Shown in pieces: positions 1 to 13,632 of a stretch of DNA of 64,000 bases. The stretch spans positions 248,001 through 312,000 of the forward strand of contig CALNZV010000008.1 of NCBI GenBank assembly GCA_942491115.1, read 5' to 3'. Source of the DNA: CALNZV01 sp942491115 (GTDB lineage Bacteria; Desulfobacterota; Desulfobacteria; Desulfobacterales; UBA5852). Both the position numbers and the translations under genes were made by a program. The stretch's first letter is position 1. Each line of letters opens with the position of its first letter. The notes under the pieces are model-generated. The model searched no databases, was not told the DNA's origin, and saw only the letters and a list, made by a program, of their open reading frames with translations.

Positions 1-171
1 CCATGAACTGAGGATGTCGGGAGCGGGCGGCTTGCGGCCTGCTCCCGTTGCTGCGTCGTCGCCGCTCCTGAAAGGCAGTATGGAGTGGTCGGCATCGGCC
101 CCTGAGCCCGTCGGGCGGCCGGCGCCGGTCGTCGATGTTGCGGAAGCGAACCGACCGTTGGAAGAACGCCA
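1..171. other. Leader before livH, with hairpin
   Basis: No complete gene is visible here. A strong inverted repeat, CGGGAGC (18-24) with GCTCCCG (41-47), could be a terminator or attenuator stem, but no T-run follows it. An in-frame ATG-AAC-TGA at 3-11 could be the end of an upstream gene. A substrate-binding protein gene would be expected there in a liv operon, but this cannot be confirmed from the window. Confidence 0.3.
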
Positions 172-1050
172 ATGACCCTGCAGCTGTTTATCGTGCAGTG
201 CCTCAATGGGCTGCAGCTGGGGGTGATGCTGTTTCTGATCGCCGCCGGCCTAACCCTGGTGTTCGGCATCATGAACCTCATCAACCTCGCCCACGGCTCC
301 CTTTACATGATCGGGGCCTATCTGGCGGCAAGTGTTCAGCAATGGACCGGTTCCTTCTGGCTGGGGGTGATCCTGGCGCTTCCGGTGGTCACCCTGGTCG
401 GCGTCGGACTGGAATGCTTCTTGTTCAGAAGGCTTTACCGCAGAGACCATCTGGATCAGGTTCTCGTCACCTTCGCCCTGATTCTCTTCTTCAACGAACT
501 GGTGCGCCTGATTTGGGGCCCCCAAGCCTATTTCATGGCGCTTCCAAAGGCGTTGGCTGGAACGGTCAATCTGCTGCCCGGCATCCCCTATCCCGCCTAT
601 CGACTGGCCATCGTGGCGGCGGGACTCGGGGTGGCCGCCGGTCTCTACCTTCTCATCACCCGGACCCGAACCGGTATGCGAATCCGGGCGGGAGCCACTC
701 ATCCGGAAATGGTGGGAGCGCTTGGGGTGGATGTCAGACGCCTGTTTTCCCTGCTCTTTGGCCTGGGGGCCGCCCTTGCCGGTTTCGCCGGTATGATGGC
801 CGGGCCGATTCTCTCCGTCGAGGTGGGCATGGGGGAATCCATTCTGATCGTGGCCTTCGTCGTAATCGTCATCGGGGGTATCGGGTCGGTGAGGGGCGCT
901 TTTGCGGCTGCCCTTCTGATCGGTATGGTGGACACCTTCGGCCGTGTTCTGCTACCGCCAGCCCTGGCCTCCATGGGCATCTATCTGCTGATGGCGACCA
1001 TTCTCTTTTGGCGGCCCCAGGGTCTTTTCCCGGTGCACAGCAACCCATGA
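172..1050 (+). CDS. livH: Branched-chain amino acid ABC transporter permease LivH
   Basis: This 292-residue inner-membrane permease belongs to the BPD_transp_2 family. It has about eight hydrophobic segments. The N-terminal half carries the LivH-like stretch LTLVFGIMNLINLAHG (about residues 27-42), and the end reads FWRPQGLF, typical of the family. With LivM it would form the channel that brings leucine/isoleucine/valine or related amides across the inner membrane. The stop overlaps the livM start (ATGA at 1047-1050), so translation is probably coupled. The exact substrate cannot be read from the permease. The binding protein probably lies upstream of the window. Confidence 0.93.
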   Translation: MTLQLFIVQCLNGLQLGVMLFLIAAGLTLVFGIMNLINLAHGSLYMIGAYLAASVQQWTGSFWLGVILALPVVTLVGVGLECFLFRRLYRRDHLDQVLVTFALILFFNELVRLIWGPQAYFMALPKALAGTVNLLPGIPYPAYRLAIVAAGLGVAAGLYLLITRTRTGMRIRAGATHPEMVGALGVDVRRLFSLLFGLGAALAGFAGMMAGPILSVEVGMGESILIVAFVVIVIGGIGSVRGAFAAALLIGMVDTFGRVLLPPALASMGIYLLMATILFWRPQGLFPVHSNP

Positions 1051-1979
1051 CGTCCACGACTCGGTCATATCTCCTTGCCGCTGCCGCCTGCCTTCTTCTG
1101 GCGGTTATCCCCCTGTGGCAAGAGCCCTTTTACACACGGGTGGCCAGCCGCATCCTGGTGTATGCCCTTTGCGCCGCCAGTCTCGATCTCGTTCTGGGGG
1201 TGGGGGGCATGGTTAGCTTTGGGCACGCCGCCTTTTTGGGGGTGGGCGCCTACACGGTGGGCATTCTCTCCTTCCATGGGATCACCAGCGCCTGGGCCGT
1301 CTGGCCGGCGGCGACAGGGGTTGCGGCCGGGACGGCGCTCGTGGTGGGTGCCATCAGTCTTCGAACCTCAGGGGTCTATTTTATCATGATCACCCTCGCC
1401 TTCGCGCAAATGATCTTCTATTTCTGCGCAAGTCTGGAAGCATACGGAGGAGACGACGGCATGACGATTTGGGCCCGAAACTCGGTGGCCCCCCTCCCTG
1501 ATATCGAAGGGCCGACGGCGTTCTATTATCTCATTCTGGCCATCCTCACGGTGTTTCTGTTCCTGGGCCGTCGGATGGTGGTCTCCCGGTTCGGACTGGC
1601 GCTTCGGGGGATTCGGGAAAACGAACGCCGCATGCAGTCTCTGGGCTACCCTACTTACCGCTACAAGCTCACCTGTTTCGTGATCTCCGGTGCGGTTGCC
1701 GGTCTATCCGGAGCCCTTCTCGCCAATCTGACCCTCTACGTCAGTCCGGCCATGATGCACTGGACGCGATCCGGAGAAATCCTCGTGATGGTGATTCTTG
1801 GTGGAATCGGCACCTTGTTCGGACCCGTGTTGGGGGCCATCGCGTTTCTCCTGGCCGAGGAAATCCTCTCCAGCATCACCGAGCACTGGATGATCTTCAT
1901 GGGCCCGCTTCTGATCGCACTGGTTCTTTTTGGGGAAGGTGGCATCGTCAAATGGGCTCAGGGGGGACGCCGCCGATGA
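1047..1979 (+). CDS. livM: Branched-chain amino acid ABC transporter permease LivM
   Basis: A 310-residue second permease of the Liv importer. The start at 1047 overlaps the livH stop. The same frame is open further upstream from 135, but that stretch is the shadow of livH. The family motif GVGGMVSFGHAAFLGVGAY lies near residues 47-65. The cytoplasmic loop LRGIRENERRMQSLGYP, which contacts the ATPases, lies near residues 184-200. Hydrophobic segments span the whole protein. The 3' end overlaps livG by four bases (ATGA at 1976-1979), continuing the coupled operon. Confidence 0.93.
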   Translation: MTSTTRSYLLAAAACLLLAVIPLWQEPFYTRVASRILVYALCAASLDLVLGVGGMVSFGHAAFLGVGAYTVGILSFHGITSAWAVWPAATGVAAGTALVVGAISLRTSGVYFIMITLAFAQMIFYFCASLEAYGGDDGMTIWARNSVAPLPDIEGPTAFYYLILAILTVFLFLGRRMVVSRFGLALRGIRENERRMQSLGYPTYRYKLTCFVISGAVAGLSGALLANLTLYVSPAMMHWTRSGEILVMVILGGIGTLFGPVLGAIAFLLAEEILSSITEHWMIFMGPLLIALVLFGEGGIVKWAQGGRRR

Positions 1980-2755
1980 CCGCTCCGGTTCTTGAAATCA
2001 GCCGTCTCGTCAAAACCTTCGGGGCCGTCGCCGCCACCGACGGCGTGGAGCTGTCCATCCAGGCGGGGGAGATCCATGCCCTCATCGGTCCTAACGGCGC
2101 CGGCAAGACCACGCTGCTGAACCAGATCGCCGGCGAACTCAGACCCGACGGCGGATCGATCCGATTCAAGGGCAGACCTGTCGACGGCCTTCCCGTCTAT
2201 CGGCGAACCGCACTCGGCATGGCTAGAACCTATCAGGTAACCAGCATCTTCAACGGGTTTGACACCCTGACCAACGTGGCTTTGGGAATTCAAGCCCGGG
2301 ATGGCCATCGGTTTCGTTTCTGGAAACGGGTCGAAGACGACGACAGGCTTCTCGGTAGAGCCATGGACGTGCTACGGCGCCTCGGCCTCGAGGACCACGC
2401 CCACACCCGGGCATCCAGCCTGAGCCACGGGGACCAGAGAAAAGTGGGGATCGCCATGGCGTTGGCCACCCGGCCGGATCTGCTGCTTCTGGACGAGCCC
2501 ATGGCCGGAATGGGCCCCCGGGCCTGCAAGGAGATGGTGGACCTGTTGAAGAGCCTCAAAGGCCGATACAGCCTGCTGCTGATCGAACACGACATGGAAG
2601 CGGTTTTTGCCCTCGCTGATCGCATCAGCGTTCTCGTCTACGGACGGATCATCGCCAGCGGCATGCCGGACGAGATTCGGAAGAACCCGTCGGTGCAGGA
2701 AGCCTATCTCGGAGACGAGAGCGACATTTCCTGCGGGAGGATCTCCAGCCCATGA
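1976..2755 (+). CDS. livG: Branched-chain amino acid ABC transporter ATPase LivG
   Basis: A 259-residue ABC ATPase with Walker A GPNGAGKTT, signature LSHGDQRKVGIA, Walker B LLLLDEPMAGMG and the switch histidine in IEHDME. The signature has a histidine in the usual LSGGQ position, which is common in LivG proteins. An ATG at 1952 is in frame, but the start at 1976 is preferred because it overlaps the livM stop and begins where family similarity begins. It powers LivHM together with LivF, and its stop overlaps livF by four bases. Confidence 0.93.
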   Translation: MTAPVLEISRLVKTFGAVAATDGVELSIQAGEIHALIGPNGAGKTTLLNQIAGELRPDGGSIRFKGRPVDGLPVYRRTALGMARTYQVTSIFNGFDTLTNVALGIQARDGHRFRFWKRVEDDDRLLGRAMDVLRRLGLEDHAHTRASSLSHGDQRKVGIAMALATRPDLLLLDEPMAGMGPRACKEMVDLLKSLKGRYSLLLIEHDMEAVFALADRISVLVYGRIIASGMPDEIRKNPSVQEAYLGDESDISCGRISSP

Positions 2756-3474
2756 CACCTGCCACCCCCCTGCTGACGGTTTCCGACATCGAAACCGACT
2801 ACGGACCGGTCCAAGTTCTGTTCGGCGTTGATTTCAGGATCTACCCGGGCCAGATGATGGCGCTCCTTGGTCGAAACGGCATGGGGAAGACCACGACGGT
2901 GCGATCCATCATGGGGCTGACCCCTGCACGCTCCGGATCCATCCGATTTCAGGACCATGAAATCCGCCACCGCTCCCCCCATCGGATTGCCCGGATGGGC
3001 ATCGGTCTCGTCCCCGAAGGCCGCCAGGTGTTTCCCACCCTGAATGTGGAGGAAAACCTCAACGCCACTGCCCGATCCGTCACCAGCGCCAACGGAAGCC
3101 CCTGGGGGATAGAGGCCGTCTATGACCTCTTTCCCGCACTGGCCGAACGACGCCTGCTTTCCGGCAGCCGCCTCTCCGGAGGCGAACAACAGATGCTCGC
3201 CATCGGCCGGGCTCTCATGACCCAACCCCGCCTGCTGATCCTGGACGAGGCCACCGAAGGGCTTGCCCCAAAGGTACGCCAGCTGATATGGCGGCGGTTG
3301 ACGTCCCTGAAGGCGGCAGGGCTCACCATTCTCATCATCGACAAGAACGTGGAGGCCTTGACGGACATCTGCGATCGGCTCACCATCGTGGCCAAAGGCC
3401 GTTCGGTCTGGTCCGGCACCGGCAGCGACCTTCGGTCCCAGCCGGACATCCGCCGTCGGTTTCTGGGGTTGTAG
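2752..3474 (+). CDS. livF: Branched-chain amino acid ABC transporter ATPase LivF
   Basis: A 240-residue ABC ATPase and the last gene of the liv cluster. It shows Walker A GRNGMGKTT, signature LSGGEQQML, Walker B LLILDEATEGLAP and the LivF-type distal switch IIDKN, where this subfamily lacks a canonical histidine. The phrase GIGLVPEGRQVFPTL before the signature is typical of LivF. It pairs with LivG as the second nucleotide-binding subunit of the importer. A 160-bp gap separates it from the signalling operon. Confidence 0.93.
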   Translation: MTPATPLLTVSDIETDYGPVQVLFGVDFRIYPGQMMALLGRNGMGKTTTVRSIMGLTPARSGSIRFQDHEIRHRSPHRIARMGIGLVPEGRQVFPTLNVEENLNATARSVTSANGSPWGIEAVYDLFPALAERRLLSGSRLSGGEQQMLAIGRALMTQPRLLILDEATEGLAPKVRQLIWRRLTSLKAAGLTILIIDKNVEALTDICDRLTIVAKGRSVWSGTGSDLRSQPDIRRRFLGL

Positions 3475-3634
3475 CCAACGGAGACATCGAAAAACAGGTT
3501 CCGATAACCGCCGCCACGCCATCTCCGTCAGCGGTTGATCCGGCCTCAATTCGCCGTCTTTGTGATATGCAGGGCACCACAACCTCGGTGGGAACCGATC
3601 CCATGGCGCCCCTCGACCAAGGAGACCATCGCCC

Positions 3635-4809
3635 ATGACTTCAAATCCGACACCCGTCGAATCCGTGTTGCTGGTTGACGACAGCCCGGAGAACCTGCAA
3701 ATGCTGGCCCACACCCTTCGGGATGCCGGTCCGAGACTGCTCATTGCCAAGGACGGGGCGTCTGCCTTGACCATCGCCAGGAAGGCCTTGCCCGGCTTGA
3801 TTCTACTCGATATCATGATGCCGGGCATCGACGGTTTCGAGGTCTGCCGCCGGCTCAAATCGGACGCCGCCACAGAGGCCATTCCGATCATCTTCCTCTC
3901 GGCGCTGACGGATACGACCGACAAGGTGCGGGGCTTCGGACTGGGGGCAGTGGATTACATCACCAAACCGTTTCAGCCAGAAGAAGTCATCGCCAGGGTC
4001 ATCACCCACCTGACCCTTCACCGACTGAAGAAGGAGGTCCAGGATCATCGCGACCAGTTGGAGAGCGAACTGGAGGTGGTATCCCAACTTCAGCGGGAGC
4101 TATTGCCGACGCATCGCCCCGACATCCCGGGACTCTCCATGGGTGTTTATTATGAAACCAGCCGCTACGCCGGCGGCGACTACTTCGATATCGTCCGGGT
4201 TTCGGATCACCAGTGGGGGATCCTGGTGGCCGATGCCGAGGGCCACGGAGCCCCTGCCACAGTGATGATGGCCATGACCTGCGCCCTTTTCCGCTCCCAC
4301 GACAGGATTCACGGGGAGCCGGCACGGCTGTTGCGGACGATGAACGATCACCTGTGCCGAGTGAACGAGTCCAGCTTCGTCACCGCCATCTACGCGGTCT
4401 ACGACAGCCGGAATCGATGCCTGCGCATGGCCAGAGCGGGCCATCCCCAGCCCATCGTCTACCGACCGTCCGAGGCTCGGATCATGACCCTGTCCAACGA
4501 GGGAGTCCCTCCCCTGGGCTGGGACCCCTACGACAGGGTCCCCGAAACCCAGTTTTGCCTTTCTCCGAAGGACCGGGTGCTGCTCTATACCGACGGGATC
4601 ACCGAACGGTTCGACCGGGAAGACAACGAATACGGCGAGGAGCGACTGGCATCCCATCTGGCTGGCAGTGGCGACGTGCAGCCCCAGGCTATCATCCGCT
4701 CCATTGCCGATGATCTGGAACGGTTCGCCGACGGGCGACCGGCAGACGACGATCAATTGATGGTGCTGGCGACCGTCGATGCCGATCCGCCGATCCGAGG
4801 AAATCTCTC

Positions 4810-4813
<4 letters not shown>
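3635..4813 (+). CDS. Response regulator with PP2C/SpoIIE-type phosphatase domain (RsbU-like)
   Basis: A 392-residue cytoplasmic protein. The N-terminal REC domain (about 10-130) has acidic pair DD15-16, phospho-acceptor D59 in LLDIMMPG and the lysine in TKPF. A short coiled linker rich in Q, E and L precedes a PP2C-type SpoIIE domain (about 170-385) with metal-site motifs GGDYFDIV and DAEGHG and the late motif LLYTDGITE. Such proteins dephosphorylate anti-anti-sigma factors when their receiver is phosphorylated. No STAS or anti-sigma partner is seen nearby. An AAGGAGA site precedes the start. Its stop overlaps the next kinase gene (ATGA), so the two are co-translated, and the kinase is the likely input. 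Confidence 0.9.
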
Positions 4814-8744
<3,931 letters not shown>

Positions 8745-8748
<4 letters not shown>

Positions 8749-10304
8749 CCGACCATTCCCTTGATCGCCAGGCGCTCGACGCCACCCTGCTTCTCGTGGA
8801 CGACAGTACCACCAACCTTCAGGTACTCCGGGAATCCCTGAGCGGGATCGGCTACAAGCTATTGATCGCCAAAAGTGGTCCGGCCGCCCTGGCTGCCGCC
8901 CGGAAAGCCCTGCCGGATTTGATCCTTCTGGACATCATGATGCCGGACATGGACGGCTACGAGGTCTGCCGCCGGCTGAAGGCCGACGACACCACCCGTC
9001 GCATTCCGGTGATATTTCTGACCGCCCTGGCCGGCATCGACGACGAAGCCAAAGGCCTGGCCCTCGGAGCAGTGGACTATATCGCCAAACCCATCTTCCC
9101 GGAGCTTGTCCGGGTCCGGGTCCGCAACCATCTGGAGCTCAAGCGCTACCAGGATGAGCTCCAGGCGGAGGTGAGAAGACAGACCCGGGACCTCGCCTTG
9201 ACCCAGGCGGTGATGATCGAGAGTTTGGCCACCTTGGCGGAGTACCGGGATCCGGAAACGGGGGGCCATATCAAACGCACCCAAAACTACGTCAAGGCCC
9301 TGGCAGTGCGGTTGAAAACCCACCCACGATTTCGCCATGAATTGACCGACGACGCCATCGATCTCCTGTACTTGTCGGCGCCGCTCCACGACATCGGCAA
9401 GGTAGGGGTCAGGGACGACGTGCTCCTGAAAGCCGGCCGCCTGACCGATGACGAGTTCCAGGAGATGAAGCGGCACACCCAATACGGCCACGACGCTCTA
9501 TACCACACCGAGCAGAAGCTGAAAAAAAGCGCCTTTCTCCGCTATGCCCGGGAGATCGCTTACACCCACCAGGAAAAGTGGGACGGATCGGGCTATCCCC
9601 AGGGACTGAAGGGTGAGGCCATTCCCATCAGCGGGCGACTCATGGCCCTTGCGGACGTCTATGACGCATTGATCAGCAAGCGGATCTACAAACCCCCTTT
9701 CACCCATGAAAAAGCCGTCGACATCATCCGGGAAGGCAGGGGCACCCATTTCGATCCCGATATCGTGGAGGCCTTTCTCGACATCGAAGAAACCTTTCGA
9801 AACATCGCCCTCACTTTTGCCGATCATGACGAAGAACGGGAAGCCTTAGGCGGCGACCGATCGCCAGGCGACGACTCCTGCCGCATCACCTCGGTCCTGG
9901 TGGCGGAAGACAACGAGATCAACCGCTCCATCATGAAAAGCCAGCTCGTCGCCATGGGGCTCGAGGTCCACACAGCCGCCAACGGTCGGGAAGCCCTCGA
10001 CATCTTGAATCAACGGGCCGTCGATCTGGTCCTGACCGATATCGACATGCCGGTGATGAGCGGTTACGAGATGGTGGCGGCCCTGCGGCAGATGACGGTT
10101 GCGGGTGGCCGTTCGACGCCGGTGATTGCCATCACCGCCAGCGACTTCGACATGAACGAGGCGTCGGCCAGGACGGCGGGGTTCGATGACTTCATGCTGA
10201 AGCCCCTGGATACTGAACTGCTGATGAAGAAGCTCTGCGTCGTATTTGGCAGATCTCCCTTCGCCATGAAACCCGATTCGGATTCGGGTGAGGCCGCGCC
10301 ATGA
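8745..10304 (+). CDS. REC-HD-GYP-REC response regulator, c-di-GMP phosphodiesterase type
   Basis: A 519-residue cytoplasmic protein. REC1 (about 12-130) has D63 in LLDIMMPD. A coiled linker leads to an HD-GYP domain (about 165-350) with PLHDIGKVGV, the HQEKWDGSGYP motif and a downstream LADVYDALIS. A second REC (about 375-500) carries the acceptor in LTDIDMPVMSG. RpfG-like HD-GYP proteins hydrolyse cyclic di-GMP, and the key HD and GYP residues look intact. An AAGGAAAATCGACT site precedes the ATG. The C-terminal extra REC is unusual and could receive phosphate from the Hpt of the upstream kinase. The stop overlaps the next gene by four bases. Confidence 0.9.
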
Positions 10305-11281
10305 CAGACCCTGAGAAGAACACCGATGCCGAAGCAGGGGCCGCCCCGGATTCGGTGCTGCTGCTGGTTGACGACGATCCCATCAACCTCCGAATGCTCA
10401 TGGCCACCCTCGAAGGGGAAGGCTACCGGCTTCTGGCCGCGACATCCGGCGAGGGGGCGCTTAAAATTGCCGCCCAGGCCCATCCGGATCTCATTCTTCT
10501 TGACGTTCAGATGCCGGGCATCGACGGCTACGAAACCTGTCGACGTCTCAAAGCCGACCCGGCAGCCCGGGATTCAGCGGTCATCTTCCTGACCGCACTT
10601 CAGGACACCCGCGAAAAGGTGAAGGGGCTCTCCATCGGTGCGGTCGACTTCATCACCAAGCCTTTCGACAGCGAAGAAATCCGGGCACGGGTCTCGCGGC
10701 AGCTCCAGATTCACCGGCAGCAGGCCGCCCTCCTCCGGCAGAATCGGGAGCTCAGCGAACGCCTGCGCTCCGCCTCCGGCAAAAAGATCGACGATCTTGC
10801 CATCGACGGCGACCGGGTCGGGGCGCTCATCGATCAGGGGGAGAGCGATACCGTCGAATTCAAGTCCACCCTGAGATGGAACCTCAAGACCGAGAGGAAA
10901 GACAAGGCAGTGGAAAAAGCCTGGTTGAAAACCCTGGCGGCGTTTCTCAACACCGACGGCGGTACCCTTCTTGTGGGTGTGGAGGACGACGGCAGGGTGC
11001 TCGGCACGGTGTCGGACCGGTTCGACAGCAACGACAAATACCTGCTTCACGTCAACAACTGCATCCAGCAGCATATCGGTCTCGCCAGCACCGGCAACAT
11101 CCGCTTTGCCCTGGTTCCACGGGGAGACACCCACGTCCTGGCCATCCGGTGCCGCCCGTCCGCCGACCCCGTTTTTCTTAAGATCGGAAATGAAGAAGAA
11201 TTCTACATCCGTGTGGGCCCCGGTTCCCGGAAATTGTCCCCCAGCGAAGTTCTGGCCTACGTGACCCGTCGGGACCCCTAA
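10301..11281 (+). CDS. Response regulator with AlbA_2 (Schlafen-type) output domain
   Basis: A 326-residue protein. The N-terminal REC (about 17-135) has D68 in LLDVQMPG and the TKPF lysine. A linker (135-180) precedes an AlbA_2/Schlafen AAA_4-like domain (about 183-320) that begins SDTVEFKSTLRWN, with the GGTLLVGVEDDG loop and ending FYIRVGPGSRKLSPSEV. AlbA_2 domains are usually linked to nucleic acid binding in regulators, so this may be a phosphorylation-controlled binder of DNA or RNA. That role is an inference. It is the last gene of the four-gene signalling operon, and its start overlaps the HD-GYP gene. Confidence 0.85.
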   Translation: MTDPEKNTDAEAGAAPDSVLLLVDDDPINLRMLMATLEGEGYRLLAATSGEGALKIAAQAHPDLILLDVQMPGIDGYETCRRLKADPAARDSAVIFLTALQDTREKVKGLSIGAVDFITKPFDSEEIRARVSRQLQIHRQQAALLRQNRELSERLRSASGKKIDDLAIDGDRVGALIDQGESDTVEFKSTLRWNLKTERKDKAVEKAWLKTLAAFLNTDGGTLLVGVEDDGRVLGTVSDRFDSNDKYLLHVNNCIQQHIGLASTGNIRFALVPRGDTHVLAIRCRPSADPVFLKIGNEEEFYIRVGPGSRKLSPSEVLAYVTRRDP

Positions 11282-11302
11282 CGTCAGCCCTAAAAGGGAC
11301 GG

Positions 11303-11464
11303 TCATCGGGCTGTGGACCCATCCACGGCGCCCGGGATCACCCGGCCTGGGGCCGCCCCATGGATGCTGTCGGTAAACTTGACATGCCAGGCCGCGGACT
11401 GGACCTGGATGATATAGGCCATGGCCACCACCAGGGCCGGTGAACCTCTTTCAGCAGTCGCCAC
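11303..11464 (-). CDS. Possible 53-residue small ORF, unknown
   Basis: The minus strand has a GTG at 11464 preceded by AAAGGAGAGG at five bases. It opens a 53-codon frame with the hydrophobic patch SPALVVAMAYIIQV and a polar tail, stopping at 11303. No family is recognised. It faces the end of the signalling operon. The ribosome site is its only real support, so it may be spurious. Confidence 0.2.
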   Translation of the reverse strand: MATAERGSPALVVAMAYIIQVQSAAWHVKFTDSIHGAAPGRVIPGAVDGSTAR

Positions 11465-11697
11465 ATAAGCCTCTCCTTTCGCTGGGTGATGGCTGTCTTT
11501 ACCAGTTCTGGATGAATCGTAGCGAGGTATTGAACGGTTTCAGACGAATCAAGGAGGCGGGCTTTCCTCCAAGCCCTGGGGCTGTTCTGGGGCCCCACGG
11601 ATCATCGGCTCCCCACCGGTAAGGCTTGCAGTCGAGGGACGGATCGATTACAGATAGGCAATCCGTTTTTTTCATCGACACCACGAAAGGGGGCGCC
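11465..11697. other. Leader of the TAXI gene
   Basis: This non-coding stretch precedes the TAXI binding-protein gene. It contains GGAGG...CCTCC and other GC-rich inverted patches (about 11550-11580) that could form leader structure, but I recognise no riboswitch class. Confidence 0.25.
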
Positions 11698-12693
11698 ATG
11701 CACTCCACCCGAATCACGGGAATGATCCTCGCCATCGGTTGGCTTCTGCTTCCGGTGGCATCCGCATTCGCAGTATCTGCCGGCCAGGCCACAGCGGTCA
11801 TCGGTTCCGGTTCCGTAACGGGCGTTTACTATCAGGTGGGGGAAGCCATCGAGAAGGTGCTGGGTCAGACCCCAGGGACCGGCGGCATCGATTGTGTTTC
11901 CACATCGTCGGAGGGGTCGGTGGCCAACGTCGATAGGGTTCTCTCCGGTGACCGGGATTTCGGCATCGTCCAGGCGGACATCCACTACCAGGCCTGGACC
12001 GGTAGAAGTCGGTCCCCCTGGGCGGGAAAGCCCCAGAAGAACCTCCGATCCGTATTCAGCCTTCACACCGAGGCCGTCACCCTTCTGGCCGCCGCCGACA
12101 AGGGCATCGACCGTGTCTCGGATCTAAAGGGACATCGGGTCAGTGTTGGAGAAAAAGATTCGGGGCAGTATGTCAACGCCATTCAGCTGTTCTGGAGAAA
12201 GGGCATCTGGATGTCGAAGGATGTTTCAGCGACATTTGCGTCGCCGGTCGACTCTCTTTTTCTATTCAATAAAGACAAAATCGATGCCTTCTTCTTCACG
12301 GTGGGTCATCCGAATATTCTCTTCAAGGAGGCCGCTAGCGGCAAACGAAAAACCGCTTTCGTCCCCATCATTATCGAGGATGAGGTGTTCCGCAAGTTCC
12401 CCTTCTACATCAGAACCTCGATTCCGGTCACCGAATACCCGGGCATCGCCAATACGGCAGACGTGGAAACCATCGGCATGAAGGCGACCCTCGTTACCGC
12501 ATCGGATGCCCCGGAGGCAATGGTCTACGGCATCACCCGGGCGGTATTCGAGAATCTGGATTACTTCAGAAGCCAGCTGGCGGTTCTGGACCCCCTCACC
12601 CCCGCAGGCATGCTGGAAGGACTCTCCGCACCCCTCCACCCGGGCGCGTTGCGGTATTTTCGGGAGGCGGGCCTGCCGGTGCCTGCCCAATAA
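11698..12693 (+). CDS. TAXI-family TRAP transporter solute-binding protein
   Basis: A 331-residue secreted periplasmic protein. The start at 11698 is chosen because it follows GAAAGGGGGC and directly opens a signal peptide (SP cleaved near VASAFAVSA). The frame is open further upstream to 11626. Family landmarks: IGSGSVTGVYYQVGEAIE, GIDCVSTSSEGSVANVDRVL, FGIVQADIHYQAW, the lipase-like SVGEKDSGQ segment, and EAMVYGITRAVFENL near the end. TAXI proteins deliver ligands (glutamate or glutarate-like in known cases) to DctQM-type membrane subunits. None is found nearby, so it may act with distant permeases or as a sensor partner of the upstream kinase. Confidence 0.88.
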   Translation: MHSTRITGMILAIGWLLLPVASAFAVSAGQATAVIGSGSVTGVYYQVGEAIEKVLGQTPGTGGIDCVSTSSEGSVANVDRVLSGDRDFGIVQADIHYQAWTGRSRSPWAGKPQKNLRSVFSLHTEAVTLLAAADKGIDRVSDLKGHRVSVGEKDSGQYVNAIQLFWRKGIWMSKDVSATFASPVDSLFLFNKDKIDAFFFTVGHPNILFKEAASGKRKTAFVPIIIEDEVFRKFPFYIRTSIPVTEYPGIANTADVETIGMKATLVTASDAPEAMVYGITRAVFENLDYFRSQLAVLDPLTPAGMLEGLSAPLHPGALRYFREAGLPVPAQ

Positions 12694-12743
12694 CCAGAGG
12701 TGGCGGGATTTCCGGATATCGGATCCCAATCAGATAGTAAATT

Positions 12744-12797
12744 GCGCTGATGCGGAATCCTCCCGTCTGGGTCTTCGTGGCCAATGGGCATCGGATC
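12744..12797 (+). repeat. Degenerate left-end relic of MITE family B
   Basis: About 54 bp from GCGCTGATGCGGAATCCTCC onward align with the left end of the family B element at 60423 (roughly three quarters identical by eye, including ATGC, GAATCCTCC and ATGGGCATC). No right end was found, so this would be a decayed fragment. Confidence 0.35.
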
Positions 12798-12826
12798 GGA
12801 GAAGGCGTTTTTAAATCCGCCTCTCC
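12798..12826 (+). terminator. Possible terminator-like hairpin after the TAXI gene
   Basis: GGAGA-A-GGCG (12798-12807) pairs with CGCC-TCTCC (12818-12826) apart from one bulged A, around an AT-rich loop. It lies about 100 bp after the TAXI stop. No U-tract follows, so terminator function is uncertain. Confidence 0.3.
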
Positions 12827-13186
12827 GGTCGTCTCTTTCGGACACGACCGGTTTGCAGTAGCATCGGTTAACCTGATTCGACTCTCCCTCAAACCGCCCC
12901 CCACGGTCGCAATCATACCCGGCCGCCCGGGCAGGTGTTAACAACCATCCTCACCGTGAACTCTATTCCTTTGGGGGTTTCAGGGACAAATGAGCTCTCT
13001 TCGCCCTTTCGTCATGGCAGTGTGTCAAGACCCTCTCTCATCCGTGTATCTATGCCATCATGGCTTCAAAAAAGCAGCGGACGCCGTGAGGCTTTCGGAG
13101 GGCGGCGTTTCAGAAAAATCCGAATTTGGTGGGCTTTCGGACGAGTTTCAATCGAACGCGCCATAAACCCGTCAGCCGTGGGGTTA
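12827..13186. other. Intergenic stretch with no recognised gene
   Basis: Between the hairpin and the first family A MITE I see no supportable coding region. Short frames here lack ribosome sites and family similarity. Confidence 0.4.
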
Positions 13187-13444
13187 ACCCGAATATGTCA
13201 TGAACATTTTTTCTACATGTCAAAATAATATATGATATCTTATTTTTAGCACCTGTTTCGGTAGCAGAGCCCCGGGAGCCGTTTGTCCCCCGGCGGAATG
13301 GCAAAACCCCCCCAAAAATAATCCCCCTGGGGGCGCGTCGGAGGCTTCCATATGCGGCGTGATCAAGGGCTTTCTGTACCAACGGTCGGCGGCGCCCTTG
13401 AATGCCTGGCCGATGAACGCCGCCGACACGTGACATATCCGGGC
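13187..13444 (+). mobile_element. MITE family A, copy 1 (258 bp)
   Basis: A non-autonomous inverted-repeat element nearly identical in layout to 34750-35007 (reverse) and 51133-51389. The ends are ACCCGAATATGTCA and TGACATATCCGGGC. The left flank is TA (13185-13186). The right flanking TA seems mutated to AA. The AT-rich left arm includes ATATATGATATCTTAT, and the GC-rich right arm contains C-runs and G-runs that could fold. Small frames inside it recur in the other copies but look like repeat shadow, not protein. Confidence 0.85.
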
Positions 13445-13632
13445 AAAAGGATGCCGGGCTGGGGGAAAAACCCATCAGGCGCCATGCCCCGAATCCATCG
13501 GGGACGTCCCAGTGCGCTTTCCTGCCGGATAGAATTCGAAACGTCATGGACTGCGGCCCTTCAAGAAGCGCCGGCGCGGTTGACAGAATTGAAACCGGTG
13601 ATGGGATTCAGGGGGACGTCCATCACTACTCC

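Noticed and set aside
2704..3924. Long minus-strand open frame (406 codons)
   Set aside because: It covers livF and part of the signalling gene on the opposite strand, has no ribosome site, and reads as low-complexity shadow of GC-rich coding DNA.
13220..13547. Small open frames shared by the three family A repeats
   Set aside because: They recur only because the DNA repeats. Starts, ends and frame differ between copies and none has a ribosome site.
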